Shown here: positions 1 through 5,241 of the stretch, piece after piece
How positions within the stretch are numbered: the first letter of the stretch is position 1
Layout of the letters: every line of letters begins with the position of its first letter
NCBI GenBank assembly: GCA_026984385.1
Contig: JALSSH010000540.1
Location: forward strand, 1 to 7,696
DNA: 7,696 bases
Direction of reading: 5' to 3'
Source of the DNA: Ardenticatenia bacterium
GTDB lineage: Bacteria; Chloroflexota; Anaerolineae; Aggregatilineales; Aggregatilineaceae
Notes under the pieces: generated by a model
Databases searched by the model: none
What the model saw: the letters and a program-made list of their open reading frames with translations, nothing else
What the model was told of the DNA's origin: nothing
Made by a program: the position numbers and the translations under genes

Positions 1-180
1 AATCTCTGGGCCGGTGTCGCCGATCACGATCCCGATCTCGCGGATGCCCGCGTCACGGATCGCCTCGATCACGCGGAAAAGGATCGGCTTGTTGGCGACA
101 GGGATAAGCTGTTTGGCGCGGGTGTAGGTGAGGGGGTAAAGCCGTGTGCCCTTGCCCCCGCTGAGGATCAAGCCTTTCAC
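1..180 (-). CDS. Sugar-1-phosphate nucleotidylyltransferase (glucose-1-phosphate thymidylyltransferase-like), N-terminal 60 residues only
   Basis: This is the first 60 codons of a gene that runs off the left edge. The protein starts MKGLILSGGKGTRLYPLT, the signature nucleotide-binding loop of the NTP_transferase family (G-x-G-T-R-L-x-P at residues 9-16). It continues with KQLIPVANKPILF (23-35), where the K-Q-L-x-P segment helps bind the sugar phosphate in RmlA-type enzymes. Enzymes of this family join dTTP (or another NTP) to glucose-1-phosphate to make an activated sugar for cell-surface polysaccharides. The wording 'LSGGKGTRL...VANKPILF' resembles the longer StrD-like class, which often carries a C-terminal left-handed beta-helix, but that part is out of view. 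The GTG start at 180 is supported by AGGAGG seven bases upstream. It is the fourth gene of the leftward Wzz/kinase operon, 21 bases after the kinase stop. The family is secure; the nucleotide and sugar specificity are not. Confidence 0.9.
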   Translation of the reverse strand, partial: MKGLILSGGKGTRLYPLTYTRAKQLIPVANKPILFRVIEAIRDAGIREIGIVIGDTGPEI

Positions 181-187
181 GGGATGC

Positions 188-193
188 CCTCCT
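188..193 (-). promoter_or_regulatory. Ribosome binding site fixing the GTG start of the nucleotidylyltransferase
   Basis: The minus strand reads AGGAGG, a full-consensus Shine-Dalgarno, seven bases before the GTG at 180. It decides the start in the absence of an ATG, and the family's conserved N-terminus (MKGLILSGG) begins exactly there. Confidence 0.85.
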
Positions 194-201
194 AATGCGG
201 T

Positions 202-876
202 TTAGCGACGTTGGCGCGCGTAATAGTTGCCCAAGACGCTGTCGCGGGGCGCATTGACCAGCACCGCCCCGATGATGGGCACGTGTACGCGCGAAAGTTC
301 TTCTTTGGCGCGCAAGGCATGGTCGCGGCGAGAAAAACCGGCGCGCAAGGTCAGCAGCAACCCGTCTACCTTCAACCCCAGCAGCGCCGCGTCGGTAAAA
401 AGCAGCGCGGGCGGCACGTCAAAGAGCACGTATTCGGCGCGCTCGGCCAGCGCCGCGATGACCGCGTCCATGCGGCGCGAGCCGAGCAGATCGGCGGGGT
501 TGGGCGGCAATGTGCCGCTGGTGAGCACGCCCAGCCGTTCTACGCCCACCGTTTGCACGGGCGGCTCGCTCAGCGCGGCGTCTTCCAGCAGCATATCGGT
601 CAGGCCGTGCGCGTTTTCCAGTCCCCAAAGCGTGTGTTGCGACGGTTCGCGCAGGTCGCAATCCACCACCAGCGTTTCGTGCCCGCCTTGCGCTAACGTC
701 ACGGCGAGATTGGCGAGCACGGCGCTTTTGCCTTCGCCGACCACCGGCGAGGTGATCGCCAGCGTGCGGATGGGGCTATCCACGCTGTAGAACATCAAGT
801 TCGTGCGCAGCGTGCGATAGGCCTCAGCAGCAGGCGCGCGCGGGTCGGTCAGGGTGATCAGGTTGGTTTGCGGCAT
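202..876 (-). CDS. CpsD/CapB-family bacterial tyrosine kinase (BY-kinase), stand-alone cytoplasmic form
   Basis: This 224-residue P-loop protein is the length of stand-alone CapB/CpsD kinases, which autophosphorylate on C-terminal tyrosines and control polysaccharide polymerisation and export with a Wzz-type membrane partner. Visible motifs are the oligomerisation motif E-x2-R-x2-R (E18, R21, R24); Walker A GEGKS (47-51, K50); Walker A' LVVDCDLR (69-76, D72 and D74); the segment PNPADLL (125-131); and Walker B YVLFDVPP (149-156, D153). Three usual residues differ: V46 where Pro precedes GEGKS, A52 where GKST is usual, and V154 where Walker B normally reads D-S/T-P-P. The C-terminal tyrosine cluster is reduced to Y218-Y219 followed by ARQRR. 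The ATG at 876 has GAGGT five bases upstream. The gene lies 9 bases after Wzz-like gene B, so the two are probably translated together. Family membership is firm; full kinase activity is not assured. Confidence 0.92.
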   Translation of the reverse strand: MPQTNLITLTDPRAPAAEAYRTLRTNLMFYSVDSPIRTLAITSPVVGEGKSAVLANLAVTLAQGGHETLVVDCDLREPSQHTLWGLENAHGLTDMLLEDAALSEPPVQTVGVERLGVLTSGTLPPNPADLLGSRRMDAVIAALAERAEYVLFDVPPALLFTDAALLGLKVDGLLLTLRAGFSRRDHALRAKEELSRVHVPIIGAVLVNAPRDSVLGNYYARQRR

Positions 877-885
877 TCGTCACCT

Positions 886-1545
886 CTACGAAATATCGTC
901 GGCGGGGATAGCCGCCAGCACGGGCAACTCTAAGAAGCGCTCGACGTCTTCTTTTTCCCGCACGATGTTGGACTGCATATATTCCAATGCAAAGACCGCC
1001 GCGCCACCCAAAAGCAAGCCCAACATCGCCCCGGCCATAACGTTAATTTTGGTCTTGGGCTTGTATAGGCCATAGGTGGCCGTATCAATCAGCAGCGCGT
1101 CAATGCGATCCTCACGGCGCAAATCGCGGTTGTCCTCGGTGCGATACTCGACCAGCAAGCGCCCCAACTCGGTAGCGATCTGCGCAGCGAGCGGGCCGTC
1201 TTGCAAGTCCACGTCAATTTGCACAATGAGTTGGGTTGGGTCGGAGCTGATCGTGGTGTGGCTGCGCAGTTCGCCCGGGGTCATATCCAGTTGCAAACGG
1301 TCGATCACGGCGGAGGCTTGCTGATCCGTGTTCAGATAGACCACATAACTACGCAGCAAAATCCGCAGCGTTTCGGTTAGGCCGAAGTCGTTGCGCGCCG
1401 GTTGGAGCAGCACTTTTTGCGTGGCGCGATAAACGGGCGTCTGGGCCTTGCTCAGCCCGAAGGCCGCACCCGCCGTGATGACCACCGCCAGTGCGACAAT
1501 CCAGCCTCGCCGCACCAACACGCGCACGTAGTAGGCTAAGTCCAT
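886..1545 (-). CDS. Wzz/CapA-type chain-length determinant protein B
   Basis: This 219-residue protein has Wzz topology: a short cytoplasmic N-terminus (MDLAYYVRVLVRRGW), a first membrane segment at about 14-31, an extracytoplasmic region of about 135 residues, a second membrane segment at about 167-187, and a cytoplasmic tail ending LPVLAAIPADDIS. The tail phrase 'LPVLAAIP' is the usual junction between Wzz and kinase modules. In split systems this tail binds and activates the BY-kinase, which fits the kinase gene starting 9 bases downstream. The usual Pro-rich motif before the second membrane segment is reduced to YKPKTK (161-166). The ATG at 1545 has GGAGAT about six bases upstream. The extracytoplasmic region is short compared with proteobacterial Wzz, as expected for CapA-type proteins. 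Its role in polymer length or export is inferred from family and context. Confidence 0.88.
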   Translation of the reverse strand: MDLAYYVRVLVRRGWIVALAVVITAGAAFGLSKAQTPVYRATQKVLLQPARNDFGLTETLRILLRSYVVYLNTDQQASAVIDRLQLDMTPGELRSHTTISSDPTQLIVQIDVDLQDGPLAAQIATELGRLLVEYRTEDNRDLRREDRIDALLIDTATYGLYKPKTKINVMAGAMLGLLLGGAAVFALEYMQSNIVREKEDVERFLELPVLAAIPADDIS

Positions 1546-1571
1546 CGTTATCTCCGTTTCACAACGCGCCT

Positions 1572-1577
1572 ATTATA
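1572..1577 (-). promoter_or_regulatory. Candidate -10 box (TATAAT) ahead of Wzz-like gene B
   Basis: The minus strand reads CGGTATAATA, with a perfect TATAAT 26 bases before the ATG at 1545. No good -35 lies at 16-18 bases; the nearest TTGACA-like word (CTGACA at 1609-1604) is 26 bases upstream, which is too far for a standard sigma-70 promoter. The same word CGGTATAAT precedes Wzz-like gene A. This may be an internal promoter for genes B, kinase and nucleotidylyltransferase, or a chance match. Confidence 0.4.
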
Positions 1578-1588
1578 CCGCCACCGCC

Positions 1589-1603
1589 GAGCGCTTAGCG
1601 CTC
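1589..1603. repeat. Short perfect inverted repeat in the gap between the two Wzz-like genes
   Basis: GAGCGC-TTA-GCGCTC forms 6-base arms around a 3-base centre. It sits in the 87-base gap between the stop of Wzz-like gene A (1633) and the start of gene B (1545), just upstream of the TATAAT at 1577-1572. No T-run follows on the minus strand, so it is not a standard intrinsic terminator. It could be an operator, a transcript-stabilising hairpin or an attenuating structure. Confidence 0.4.
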
Positions 1604-1632
1604 TGTCAGGTAAACGCGGCGCAAACGTCGGC

Positions 1633-2337
1633 TTAGCGGCGCTCCGTCGGAATTTCCGCCAACACGTCCAGCCCCAAAGCGGCCATATCCGCGCGGCTGT
1701 GCACGCGGTCGTCCAGATACTCGGCCAGGGCCGCCAAGCCCACACCCGCCACCATGCCCAACGCCACCCGCAGCAAGGGCATCAGCCGCACGCTGATCGG
1801 CGCGGCCAGTGTGCTGACCTTCGGCTCGTCCAGCGGCACAACTTGCACCGCCTCCGCTGCAAATTGTGGGAAATAGGCTTGGTTGCGTTCCTGCAATACC
1901 TGCACGGCGGCCTCCGCGATGGTGCGCAGCGTCTGCGGATCGTCCCAGGTGACGTAAAGCGTCAGGATGCTGCGGTAACTATCTGCGGCGAAGTGTCCGC
2001 GCAAATCCTCGGCGGCGATCTCCACGCCGCGCGCATCCAATGCCTCGCTCACTTCGTCGGCGAAGCGGTCGCCGGTGATCCAGTGCGGCATGTTGACGAC
2101 CACATACTCAGAAGCCAACAGCGGCACATAAATCGCGTCCTCGTAAGGCGCGGTGACGCCGTCCACTTCCGCTTGGGGTGGGGCGGCGGCGGTCAGGCGT
2201 ATCTGCACCTGATAGCTCGGCGGCGGGGCGAACGTTTGCCGCAAGCTGGGCAACGTGACGGCCAGTGCCGCCAAAGTCGGCAGCGCGATCAGCCACCAAC
2301 GTCGCCGCAACATAGACCAAAGCGCTCTTAGCTCCAT
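1633..2337 (-). CDS. Wzz-type chain-length determinant protein A (first gene of the operon)
   Basis: This 234-residue protein has the same two-helix Wzz plan as its downstream neighbour but a clearly different sequence. The N-terminus is basic (MELRALWSMLRRRWW). Membrane segment 1 is at about 14-31, an extracytoplasmic domain spans about 32-185, and membrane segment 2 is at about 188-206. The cytoplasmic tail is EYLDDRVHSRADMAALGLDV followed by LAEIPTERR. The tail again carries the 'hydrophobic-A-x-I-P' ending found where Wzz proteins meet the BY-kinase. A proline-containing stretch (EPKVSTLAAPISVRLMP, 171-187) leads into the second helix, as in Wzz proteins. ATG 2337 is the only reasonable start: no in-frame ATG, GTG or TTG lies between it and the promoter. 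The adjacent GGAG is only three bases from it, and a stronger AAAGGAG lies 27 bases upstream behind a hairpin. Gene B follows after 87 bases. Its role in polymer length control is inferred from fold and context. Confidence 0.82.
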   Translation of the reverse strand: MELRALWSMLRRRWWLIALPTLAALAVTLPSLRQTFAPPPSYQVQIRLTAAAPPQAEVDGVTAPYEDAIYVPLLASEYVVVNMPHWITGDRFADEVSEALDARGVEIAAEDLRGHFAADSYRSILTLYVTWDDPQTLRTIAEAAVQVLQERNQAYFPQFAAEAVQVVPLDEPKVSTLAAPISVRLMPLLRVALGMVAGVGLAALAEYLDDRVHSRADMAALGLDVLAEIPTERR

Positions 2338-2340
2338 ACG

Positions 2341-2371
2341 CTCCGCGACGGGTTGCGTCGCTTGCTCCTTT
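2341..2371 (-). promoter_or_regulatory. Leader hairpin between a strong SD and the start of Wzz-like gene A
   Basis: Reading leftward, AAAGGAG (2371-2365) is followed by a perfect 6-base stem, GCGACG/CGTCGC with a 5-base loop (2361-2345), then GGAG (2344-2341), three bases and the ATG at 2337. Unfolded, the strong SD is 27 bases from the ATG, too far for normal use. With the 17-base hairpin folded, the remaining distance is 10 bases. The sequence elements are directly visible; the functional reading is inference. Confidence 0.4.
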
Positions 2372-2389
2372 CCGCGTTCGGATGGGCGG

Positions 2390-2395
2390 ATTATA
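2390..2395 (-). promoter_or_regulatory. Candidate -10 box (TATAAT) of the Wzz/kinase operon
   Basis: The minus strand reads TTCGGTATAATCC, with a perfect TATAAT 52 bases before the ATG at 2337. No TTGACA-like -35 is found at the usual spacing (TCACGT at 17 bases). The word CGGTATAAT is shared with the site before Wzz-like gene B. Its position at the head of the operon, in a non-coding divergent gap, makes it the best promoter candidate for the leftward transcript. Confidence 0.5.
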
Positions 2396-2420
2396 CCGAA
2401 TAAGCGCGCGGAACGTGAGG

Positions 2421-2492
2421 GCGTTTTTTAGAAGGCGCGTCTTGGGTTGGGGCAAAAGCGTTTTTTGTCGGGGTAGGAGTTAAATCATCCTA
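2421..2492. promoter_or_regulatory. Divergent intergenic region with possible operator elements
   Basis: The 265-base gap between the divergent Wzz-like gene A and TIR-like gene (2338-2602) has no convincing ORF. Besides the two promoters it holds a 9-base direct repeat, GCGTTTTTT, at 2421-2429 and 2458-2466. It also holds an interrupted dyad, TAGGA-N9-TCCTA, at 2474-2492. Both lie between the two candidate promoters, where a shared regulator could act. These are short matches and may be chance. Confidence 0.25.
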
Positions 2493-2529
2493 GATTTGGA
2501 ATACGCCTACGGCTTGCGGGCAGAGTGGT

Positions 2530-2558
2530 TTGGTTAAGAGAAGCCGGAAATGTAAAAT
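2530..2558 (+). promoter_or_regulatory. Candidate sigma-70-like promoter for the TIR-like gene
   Basis: TTGGTT (2530-2535) and TAAAAT (2553-2558) are separated by exactly 17 bases. The -10 matches five of six consensus bases and the -35 matches TTG plus poor remaining bases. A start near 2565 would give a leader of about 38 bases before the ATG at 2603. Confidence 0.4.
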
Positions 2559-2602
2559 AGACGCGATGACGCTCACGGGCAACAGGCCGAAGGATACCCA
2601 CT

Positions 2603-3520
2603 ATGCCGTCGCACGTTTTCATGCTCTACACGCCCGCCGACCACGATTTTGCTTATCATCTGGCCGTGCAATTGGAGCAACGAGGCCTGGTCGTCTGGCC
2701 CGTGCCCGACCCCACATTGCCGCAAGCTGTGCTCTCCAATGAAGAGAAAGGTTTGGCCCAAGCGTCTCACGTGATCGGGATATTTTCACCGACGGCGCTA
2801 GAGTCGGGAGCCTTCCGCAAACAGTGCGTGGAAGTATGCGCGGCCAAAAAAAATATGCTGGGCGTGTTGCGCCAAGAGGTAAATCTGCCCGACGATCTGG
2901 CAGATTGCCCGATGGTGGACTTTCAAAAGCCGTTCTTGCTGGCCGTTGAGACGCTGGTCAAACGCTTAAAAGCGGCCAACGCCCCTTTTCGTGCCCCGCC
3001 GGAACGCCTCTCGCCGATGATGGATAAGCCCGGGCTGCTCCCGATTGCTGTGCCCGGGGAGCGTTGCTGGCGAGATGACCGTCTGCGCATCAATTACCGT
3101 TTGCCGGTGCTGCTTTCTCAAAAAGAATTGGAAAAAAGACTACCTGCCTTCTTCGCTCTAGCGCGCTTTGAGCTGACGAAAGTCTCACGCAAACGCATTC
3201 GCGGCTGGCGGATGCGCGAGTTTCGCTGGTTCGACCCGCGCCGTGCCGAACAAACGATCACCGTAGAACGTCGCAAGGGCGGGGTGCGTGTGTACTACCG
3301 CATGACTCGTATCCAAGTTTACTATTGGTTTCCGGCACACTATCACACGCTGAACCGCGAGGCGGCGGCTCTTTATCGCTATCTGGTCACCGGCCAATTG
3401 GATGAGGAATTGCTCGCGCCGGTGCATCGCCAAGCGCAACGCGCTCGCACGTTTTCCTGGCTTGTTGCCGTCAGTATCGGAGTGGTTTTGGCGCTACTGT
3501 TCGCGCTGATGGTGCTTTGA
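2603..3520 (+). CDS. TIR-like domain protein with C-terminal membrane anchor
   Basis: This is a 305-residue protein. Residues 4-90 look like a TIR fold: a first strand and box-1-like HVFMLYTPADHDFAYHL (4-20), then LEQRGLVVWP (24-33), where TIR domains have 'L...G..VW'. An acidic/hydrophobic stretch leads into ASHVIGIFSPTALES (54-68), equivalent to the 'S...i.llSp...eS' strand, and MLGVL (85-89) is the next strand. Bacterial TIR domains either bind partners or cleave NAD+ using a glutamate in the helix after 'SPxxxxS'; the expected position appears to hold Q74, with E67 and E77 nearby. Residues about 155-265 are basic and probably alpha/beta (e.g. ITVERRKGGVRVYYRM, 219-234); I do not recognise this domain. 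Residues 284-304 form a single membrane helix at the C-terminus with ARQ-type basic residues before it, so the TIR part should face the cytoplasm. ATG 2603 has AAGGA eight bases upstream. Its role (signalling, defence or scaffolding) is unknown. Confidence 0.75.
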   Translation: MPSHVFMLYTPADHDFAYHLAVQLEQRGLVVWPVPDPTLPQAVLSNEEKGLAQASHVIGIFSPTALESGAFRKQCVEVCAAKKNMLGVLRQEVNLPDDLADCPMVDFQKPFLLAVETLVKRLKAANAPFRAPPERLSPMMDKPGLLPIAVPGERCWRDDRLRINYRLPVLLSQKELEKRLPAFFALARFELTKVSRKRIRGWRMREFRWFDPRRAEQTITVERRKGGVRVYYRMTRIQVYYWFPAHYHTLNREAAALYRYLVTGQLDEELLAPVHRQAQRARTFSWLVAVSIGVVLALLFALMVL

Positions 3521-3527
3521 GCGCTCA
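3518..3527. repeat. Palindrome made of two convergent stop codons
   Basis: TGAGCGCTCA is a perfect 10-base palindrome. Its left three bases are the TGA stop of the rightward TIR-like gene and its right three bases are the TGA stop (read leftward) of the permease gene. With only GCGC between the stops, there is no room for separate terminators, so each transcript must run into the opposing gene. The palindrome itself is largely forced by two convergent TGA stops. Confidence 0.6.
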
Positions 3528-5078
3528 TGCCAACCACAACCCCAACCAGGTCATGCCCCCCACAAAAACGATCAGCAGCGCGCCATAGCCCAGTAGATGC
3601 CGCATCACCGCGCCTTCGTCGGCGTTCACCGTGCTGCACCCTACCGCGACCTTGGTGGGCGAAAGCACGCTGATCACGGCGGCGGCGGCAGTTTGCCCCG
3701 CCAGGATCACCGGCACAGAAAGCCCCAGCAATTGCGCGGTGTCTCTTTGCAACACGCCGAAAACGGCGTTGCTGTTCATGTTACTGCCGGTGATGAATGC
3801 TCCCAACGCCCCGATCAGTGGCGCGACAAACGCATAGAGACCGTCCGGCACAGCATGGCTCAACCCGTCTGCCAACACGGCCATCATGCCCGCGCGCGCC
3901 AGGGTAGCCGCCAACGCGACCATCATGTAAACGCCAAGCGCTGCTTTGGCTGCGCGCTTGCCGGATTGCCGTAGTATGTCGTGTTCTGCGCCATTCGCAT
4001 ACAGCCCTGCCCGCCGATAGAGCCAGTAGGTGGCGGCGCAACTGTAGAGAATGATCATGCCCGGGTGCGCCAAGAGGCCGAACCCCGCCCCGATCTCAGC
4101 GGCGCTTTGCCAGCCGCGCGCGGTCACCGTTGCGGGCAAATCCACCGAAATCGCTATTTGCGCGTTGAGAAACGCTTTGACCGGTCGGATGCCGCGCAGG
4201 ATCAATGCCAGGCTTATCAAGAGCGCATAACCGCTCAGCGCCAGCGGCGTTGATGGGGCGTTGGTGGCAACAGAGGGGGCGCTTTTGGAGGTTGTGTTCG
4301 TGCCCGACCGCCGAATCCAAAGCACAGAGGCGATCAGCCCGCTTATGCCACCACCGATAGCGCCTAATGACCACAACCCGCCCAACGTCAGGGCTAACTG
4401 CACGCTGCCCATCACCGAGCCGACGACCAGCACATACGGCCAGACGCGCCGCACGCCTTGCCAGCCCCCCAGCACATGCGCAACGGCCAAGCCGGATGTA
4501 TACGCCAGCGCCCCAAGCATCAGTGCGGAAGGCGGCGCTAGTTCCGACCCGGGCAGGCCGGTAACGCGGATAAGCATCAGGAAGGAAGCCGCCAGCGAGC
4601 CATACGTGACAGCCCAGCCATGGCCTAATGCGGGGGCAACGGCGGCGCGCGTGCGATCGATGCCCTGGCCGACCAAAATCGGCGCAACGATAGCAACCGG
4701 CACGCCAAACCCGCCTACGCCTTGCAGAAACGAGGTGAACACCCAGGCCAGCAGCAATCCCTGGATCAGCGGATCGGCGCTCAGCCGTGCCAACGCTTCC
4801 GCGATGACACGCAACGCGCCTGCCCGCTCCACAACGTAATACAACAGCAGCGCCGCCCAAATAATCAGCGCAACGTCGGCGGTCAACAACAATGCTTTGA
4901 CCTGTGCCCAGGCCAGCACGTCTCTACCTGCTCCAAAACGCTCCCAGGCTACCCCCATTGCCAGCGCCAGGCCGGTAAAGCCCGCTTTGGCCGAGTTCCA
5001 GCCGCGCCCGACCATCAGCCCCAGCACCAACGCCACCGGCAACAACGCCAGCAGCCAGTCGGCGGTTGTATAAGTCAC
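3525..5078 (-). CDS. lctP: LctP-family lactate/glycolate permease-like transporter
   Basis: This 517-residue polytopic protein is almost wholly hydrophobic, with about a dozen or more membrane segments. Family hallmarks are FTSFLQGVGGFGVPVAIVAP (114-133), matching the 'F.EG..GFG.PvAi' motif, and GALGAFITGSNMNSNAVFG (423-441), matching 'GalGaFi.GSN..SN..F'. The near-C-terminal stretch SPTKVAVGCSTVNADEGAVM (473-492) fits the corresponding conserved loop. Members are proton-coupled 2-hydroxy-monocarboxylate carriers (L- and D-lactate, glycolate); E. coli LldP is about 550 residues. A hydrophilic Ser/Thr/Asn-rich linker lies at about 256-278. The GTG start at 5078 is chosen because GAGGAG sits five bases upstream. 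No lactate dehydrogenase or regulator gene is in the window, so the substrate is inferred from family alone. It converges on the TIR-like gene with 4 bases between stops and has its own 182-base upstream gap. Confidence 0.88.
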   Translation of the reverse strand: MTYTTADWLLALLPVALVLGLMVGRGWNSAKAGFTGLALAMGVAWERFGAGRDVLAWAQVKALLLTADVALIIWAALLLYYVVERAGALRVIAEALARLSADPLIQGLLLAWVFTSFLQGVGGFGVPVAIVAPILVGQGIDRTRAAVAPALGHGWAVTYGSLAASFLMLIRVTGLPGSELAPPSALMLGALAYTSGLAVAHVLGGWQGVRRVWPYVLVVGSVMGSVQLALTLGGLWSLGAIGGGISGLIASVLWIRRSGTNTTSKSAPSVATNAPSTPLALSGYALLISLALILRGIRPVKAFLNAQIAISVDLPATVTARGWQSAAEIGAGFGLLAHPGMIILYSCAATYWLYRRAGLYANGAEHDILRQSGKRAAKAALGVYMMVALAATLARAGMMAVLADGLSHAVPDGLYAFVAPLIGALGAFITGSNMNSNAVFGVLQRDTAQLLGLSVPVILAGQTAAAAVISVLSPTKVAVGCSTVNADEGAVMRHLLGYGALLIVFVGGMTWLGLWLA

Positions 5079-5120
5079 GGTTTCTCCTCATGGTGGGATG
5101 CAAAAAACACTTTCGCGCGC

Positions 5121-5150
5121 GCATTCTACCCCTAACGCCGCGCTTCCAGC
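5121..5150 (-). promoter_or_regulatory. Candidate promoter of the permease gene
   Basis: On the minus strand TTGCTG (5150-5145) and TAGAAT (5126-5121) are 18 bases apart. The -10 differs from TATAAT at one position and the -35 shares only TTG. Transcription would begin near 5114, about 36 bases before the GTG at 5078. The separate promoter would fit the long gap after the glycosyltransferase genes, but the match is modest. Confidence 0.33.
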
Positions 5151-5164
5151 AACCGCCTTGTGCC

Positions 5165-5228
5165 AACATAAACGCGGAAGTTTGCGCTTTGTGCATTTGG
5201 GGAAACATCAATGCGCAAGTGTGCGCTT
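5165..5228. repeat. Two 25-base imperfect direct repeats upstream of the permease gene
   Basis: Copies at 5165-5189 (begins AACATAAACGCGGAAG) and 5204-5228 (begins AACATCAATGCGCAAG) agree at 21 of 25 positions and are offset by 39 bases. Each contains a small dyad around AAGT: GCGCA-AGTG-TGCGC at 5213-5226 is perfect, and the first copy has one mismatch. They lie upstream of the candidate permease promoter, in non-coding DNA, which is a plausible place for paired activator or repressor sites. No third copy was found by eye. Confidence 0.55.
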
Positions 5229-5241
5229 CTCTTCTGCCTAA

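Noticed and set aside
2108..2455. Leftward 115-codon frame starting upstream of Wzz-like gene A
   Set aside because: It runs through the promoter and leader, overlaps the Wzz-like gene in a different frame and has a low-complexity Arg/Ala-rich composition.
2421..2466. T6 runs after GCG words as intrinsic terminators
   Set aside because: Neither T-run is preceded by a stable GC-rich stem, and no rightward gene ends just upstream.
2530..2742. Small rightward reading frame (70 codons) beginning before the TIR-like gene
   Set aside because: It overlaps the TIR-like gene out of frame, has no good SD, and its sequence resembles no protein family. Its first part covers the candidate promoter.
3185..3439. 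Antisense open frame within the TIR-like gene
   Set aside because: It has no SD and no recognisable motif, and long antisense frames are common in GC-rich genes.
5165..5228. Possible minimal CRISPR array
   Set aside because: There are only two copies with four mismatches, a 14-base spacer and no cas genes nearby, so it is better viewed as a regulatory repeat pair.
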